The position numbers and the translations under genes were made by a program. Shown here one piece after another: positions 5,963 to 8,029 of a stretch of DNA of 8,029 bases. Source of the DNA: Prevotella sp. UBA6429 (GTDB lineage Bacteria; Bacteroidota; Bacteroidia; Bacteroidales; Bacteroidaceae); contig DJOV01000072.1 of the NCBI GenBank assembly GCA_002437285.1, positions 1 to 8,029 on the forward strand, given 5' to 3'. A model generated the notes under the pieces. That model had not been told where the DNA came from and did not search any database. It saw only the letters and a program-made list of their open reading frames with translations. Every line of letters starts with the position of its first letter. The first letter of the stretch is position 1.

Positions 5963-7720
5963 TTATTTGAGTGTGGCGAGGATGCGCTGTGCCACTTGTT
6001 CATCGGTGAGGCCGTTGTCGCGGAGGAGCTGCTGCACGTCGTAGCGGTCATAGAGCGCCTTGCGCACGCCGAAGCAGAGCGTCTTCATCTCCGTGGGTCC
6101 GTAGAAGCGGGCGATGCGCTCGCCGAAGCCGCCGTCGACCGATCCGTCCTCGAGGGTGGCCACCAGCTCGTGGTCGGCCTGGAGCGAGCGGAGCAGGTCG
6201 TCGTCGGTGCCCGTGATGAAGCGCGGGTTGACGAGCGTGGCGTCGATGCCCTCCTTGGCCAGGAGCCTTGCCACGCGGCGGCCCTTGTCGAAGAAGTTGC
6301 CGAGGGCCACGAGGGCCACGCGGCTGCCGCGGTGTGCCACGTGATAGCGGTCGATGTCGCTGTAGTCGGTGGGGTACTGCTCATCGCTGTGGTGCACCTC
6401 GCCCTCGGGCACACGGATGGCCACGCTGTACTGGTCCTGATGGATGGCCCAGTCCTCCATGGCGATCATCTCCTCCACCGTGGTGGGTGCGAGGTAGACG
6501 AGGTTGGGGATGTGTGAGAGCATGGGTATGTCGAAGAAGCAGATGTGCGTGAAGTCGTTCATGCCGAAGACCGATGCGCCGATGACGTTGATGACGGCAG
6601 GGTTGCCGTTGACACAGAGGTCTTGTGCGATCTGGTCGTAGGTGCGCTGGATGAACGTGGCGTAGGTGGAGAACACGGGGTGCGCCCCGCGCTTGGCCAT
6701 GCCGCTGGCCATGGCCACGGCCTCCTCCTCGGCGATGCCCACGTCCTGGTGCTGCGCTCCGGCTGCCTCACGCTCGGCGGGTCCGAAGCCCACGCTGGCG
6801 GGCACGGCGGCAGAGATGCACACCAGCTTGGGGTCGCGCTTCATCGCCTCGCGCAGGTGGTTGCCCAGCGCCTGGGCGGCACTCTCGGGGAAAGGCCCCA
6901 CGGTGCTCTGTCCCGTCTGGATGTCAAAGGGCATGTTCCAGTGCCACGCCTCCTTGTGGTCGACGGCGGGCTGGTAGCCGTGTCCCTTCTCGGTGTGCAC
7001 ATGGAGGATGGTGGGGCGCGGCGTGTCCTTCACCTCGCGGAAGGCGGCTATGAGCGTCTCGATGTCGTTGCCCTGCTCCACATAGTGGTAGTCGAAGCCG
7101 AAGGCGCGGAAGAAGTTGCACTCGGCCTGCCCCTTGGTCTCCCTGAGCAGGGCGAGGTTGCGGTAGAGGCCACCGTGGTTCTCGGCGATGGACATCTCGT
7201 TGTCGTTGACCACGATGATGATGTTGGTGCCGAGCTCGGCCGCCATGTCGAGGCCCTCAAAGGCCTCGCCGCCACTGAGCGAGCCGTCGCCGATGACCAC
7301 CACGATGTTCTCCTTGCCGCCCAGGATGTCACGCCCCTTCTGCAGGCCGGTGGCCAGGGCGATGGAGGTGGAGGTGTGGCCGATCTCGAAGTTGTCGTAC
7401 GCGGGTGACTCCTGGGGCGAGGAGTAGCCCGACACCTCATCGAAGCGCGTGGGGTCGATGAAGCCGAAGGCACGGCCCGTGAGCATCTTGTGGGGGTAGA
7501 TCTGGTGGGAGACGTCGAAGACAAACTTGTCGGTGGGCGCGTCAAACACGTAGTGCATGGCGATGGTGGCCTCGACGAAACCGAGGTTGGGGCCGACGTG
7601 TCCGCCGTGGAGCGAGTCGCGGAGGAGAATGCCGTGGCGTATCTCGGAGGCGAGGCTCTCCAACTGTTGGGCCGACAGCTGCTTGATGTCGGCGGGTGAC
7701 TGGATCTTTTCGAGTAACAT
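5963..7720 (-). CDS. DXS-like thiamine-diphosphate-dependent transketolase-family enzyme
   Basis: The 585-residue protein has the domain order of 1-deoxy-D-xylulose-5-phosphate synthase: ThDP-binding (about 20-265), pyrimidine-binding (about 280-440) and C-terminal transketolase domain (about 460-583). Kept features are His41 (GGHVGPNLG), His72 (DVSHQIYPHK), GDG at 144-146 with Asp145 and Asn174 as the metal ligands, catalytic Glu331 (GIAEEEAV), Tyr353, Arg359 and His392. It is shorter than E. coli DXS (620) because most of the flexible segment after LLRETKGQ (191-198) is missing. From a gap-free alignment made from memory, E. coli Arg420, Asp427 and Arg478, which hold the glyceraldehyde-3-phosphate acceptor, are Gly381, Asn388 and Glu439 here. 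Databases would probably call it dxs, but the acceptor and product are likely different. It probably still decarboxylates pyruvate or a related ketoacid, or acts as a transketolase. It heads an operon with the AraC regulator. No Shine-Dalgarno is seen; the start lies in an A/T-rich stretch. Confidence 0.85.
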   Translation of the reverse strand: MLLEKIQSPADIKQLSAQQLESLASEIRHGILLRDSLHGGHVGPNLGFVEATIAMHYVFDAPTDKFVFDVSHQIYPHKMLTGRAFGFIDPTRFDEVSGYSSPQESPAYDNFEIGHTSTSIALATGLQKGRDILGGKENIVVVIGDGSLSGGEAFEGLDMAAELGTNIIIVVNDNEMSIAENHGGLYRNLALLRETKGQAECNFFRAFGFDYHYVEQGNDIETLIAAFREVKDTPRPTILHVHTEKGHGYQPAVDHKEAWHWNMPFDIQTGQSTVGPFPESAAQALGNHLREAMKRDPKLVCISAAVPASVGFGPAEREAAGAQHQDVGIAEEEAVAMASGMAKRGAHPVFSTYATFIQRTYDQIAQDLCVNGNPAVINVIGASVFGMNDFTHICFFDIPMLSHIPNLVYLAPTTVEEMIAMEDWAIHQDQYSVAIRVPEGEVHHSDEQYPTDYSDIDRYHVAHRGSRVALVALGNFFDKGRRVARLLAKEGIDATLVNPRFITGTDDDLLRSLQADHELVATLEDGSVDGGFGERIARFYGPTEMKTLCFGVRKALYDRYDVQQLLRDNGLTDEQVAQRILATLK

Positions 7721-7738
7721 GACTTATACCTATTTTAA

Positions 7739-7825
7739 TTATGTTTTGTTGCGGATGGCGTGCCGACGCCTTCGCCGGGCACGGTAGGTGTGGGAGAGGC
7801 GGAACCCGACGGGGGGAGTGTGCAT
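7739..7825 (-). other. Possible leader peptide ORF with five consecutive Arg codons
   Basis: Inside the predicted leader, an ATG at 7825 opens a 28-codon frame that stops at 7739-7741, 18 bases before the DXS-like start. The peptide begins MHTPPVGFRL and contains RARRRRR; codons 17-21 are CGG CGA AGG CGT CGG (7777-7763). These codons fall in the loop and arms of the leader hairpins. No Shine-Dalgarno precedes it, and in GC-rich DNA such a frame can arise by chance. Confidence 0.25.
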
Positions 7826-7834
7826 GGTCCCGCC
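7757..7834 (-). promoter_or_regulatory. Structured 5' leader with strong hairpins
   Basis: The leader of the DXS-like gene holds a 9-bp stem pairing 7826-7834 with 7798-7806 (GGCGGGACC with GGTTCCGCC in the RNA, one G-U pair) around a 19-base loop. Nearer the gene, two stems exclude each other: 7757-7761 with 7766-7770 (4-base loop), or 7759-7764 with 7778-7783 (13-base loop). Such alternatives are typical of leaders that switch, but I recognise no known riboswitch. The thiamine-pyrophosphate riboswitch core sequences are not present. Confidence 0.4.
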
Positions 7835-7849
7835 TTTCATCCCACGTTG

Positions 7850-7857
7850 CAAAATTA
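7850..7857 (-). promoter_or_regulatory. -7 promoter box of the DXS-like/araC operon
   Basis: On the minus strand 7857-7850 is TAATTTTG followed by CA, matching TAnnTTTG. No TTTG is found at the -33 position (about 7877-7880 reads ACGG), so the promoter is incomplete and probably needs an activator. Transcription would start near 7843, leaving a leader of about 120 bases. Confidence 0.65.
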
Positions 7858-7871
7858 CATATTTTCCCAAT

Positions 7872-7914
7872 GATAACCGTTATTTGTTTTACAGATAATG
7901 TTACCCCATTTACA
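7872..7914 (-). promoter_or_regulatory. Tandem bipartite direct repeats, candidate AraC operator
   Basis: Reading the minus strand, two units abut. Unit 1 (7914-7894) is TGTAAA-N5-TAAC-N2-TATC and unit 2 (7893-7872) is TGTAAA-N5-TAAC-N3-TATC. The period is 21-22 bases, two DNA turns, and the two blocks inside each unit start 11 bases apart. AraC-type proteins bind such direct repeats, each of their two helix-turn-helix units reading one block. Unit 2 covers the place of the missing -33 box, as in activators that overlap the polymerase site. It also contains the 11-base inverted repeat ATAACCGTTAT (7873-7883). Bases 7915-8029 beyond it contain no gene that I can support. Confidence 0.55.
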
Positions 7915-8029
7915 TGATTTGCATCGGGGCCTTCCGGAGTGGGGGCCATTGCCGAGGGATACACTCACCCCCATCACCAGCGTCTCATCTTGCCAAATTC
8001 CGGAAGAAGCCATTTTTAAGACAACAAAT

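Noticed and set aside
5633..7408. Long plus-strand open frames opposite the araC and DXS-like genes (294 and 287 codons)
   Set aside because: Both have Val/Ala/His/Gly-rich composition and lie opposite strongly conserved minus-strand proteins.
7721..7850. Thiamine-pyrophosphate riboswitch in the leader of the ThDP enzyme
   Set aside because: The conserved CUGAGA and ACCUGAU core sequences are not present on the transcribed strand.
7855..8013. Minus-strand frame of 52 codons starting at ATG 8013
   Set aside because: It runs through the candidate operator and ends in the -7 box, and shows no recognisable domain or signal.

Overview
The window looks like chromosomal DNA of a GC-rich Bacteroidales bacterium, most likely Prevotella-like. 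This rests on the gene families (DUF3078 outer-membrane barrel, DUF4492 next to cydAB, a Bacteroidetes-type AraC regulator) and on promoters of the Bacteroidetes form TAnnTTTG followed by CA. Strong Shine-Dalgarno sites are absent at nearly all starts. All six supported genes are on the minus strand, so transcription runs from high to low coordinates. No RNA gene, insertion sequence, phage gene or CRISPR array was seen.

Right part (8029 to 4936): a promoter region (about 7850-7914) leads into a structured leader, then a 585-residue DXS-like thiamine-diphosphate enzyme (5963-7720). After 15 nt comes an AraC-family regulator (5039-5947), and after that a terminator-like 11-bp hairpin with a U-rich tail. 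The promoter has a good -7 box but no -33 box. In its place are two abutting bipartite direct repeats, TGTAAA-N5-TAAC-N2/3-TATC, as expected for an AraC activator. The enzyme keeps the cofactor site of DXS but appears to lack the residues that hold the glyceraldehyde-3-phosphate acceptor. This self-contained enzyme/regulator unit is the most interesting part of the window: probably a ThDP enzyme of unknown substrate rather than a true isoprenoid-pathway DXS.

Middle part (4819 to 1715): a textbook Bacteroidetes promoter (TTTG-N19-TATTTTTG) drives a three-gene cytochrome bd oxidase operon. The order is a small one-helix membrane protein of the DUF4492 family, cydA (long Q-loop type), then cydB. 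Together they make a quinol oxidase that reduces oxygen at low concentration in the inner membrane, with DUF4492 a candidate small subunit.

Left part (1624 to 1): a DUF3078 outer-membrane beta-barrel protein with its own promoter, placed so close to the ATG that the mRNA may be nearly leaderless. Downstream lie 297 bases without a convincing gene but with two pairs of direct repeats and inverted repeats, perhaps a dispersed intergenic repeat.
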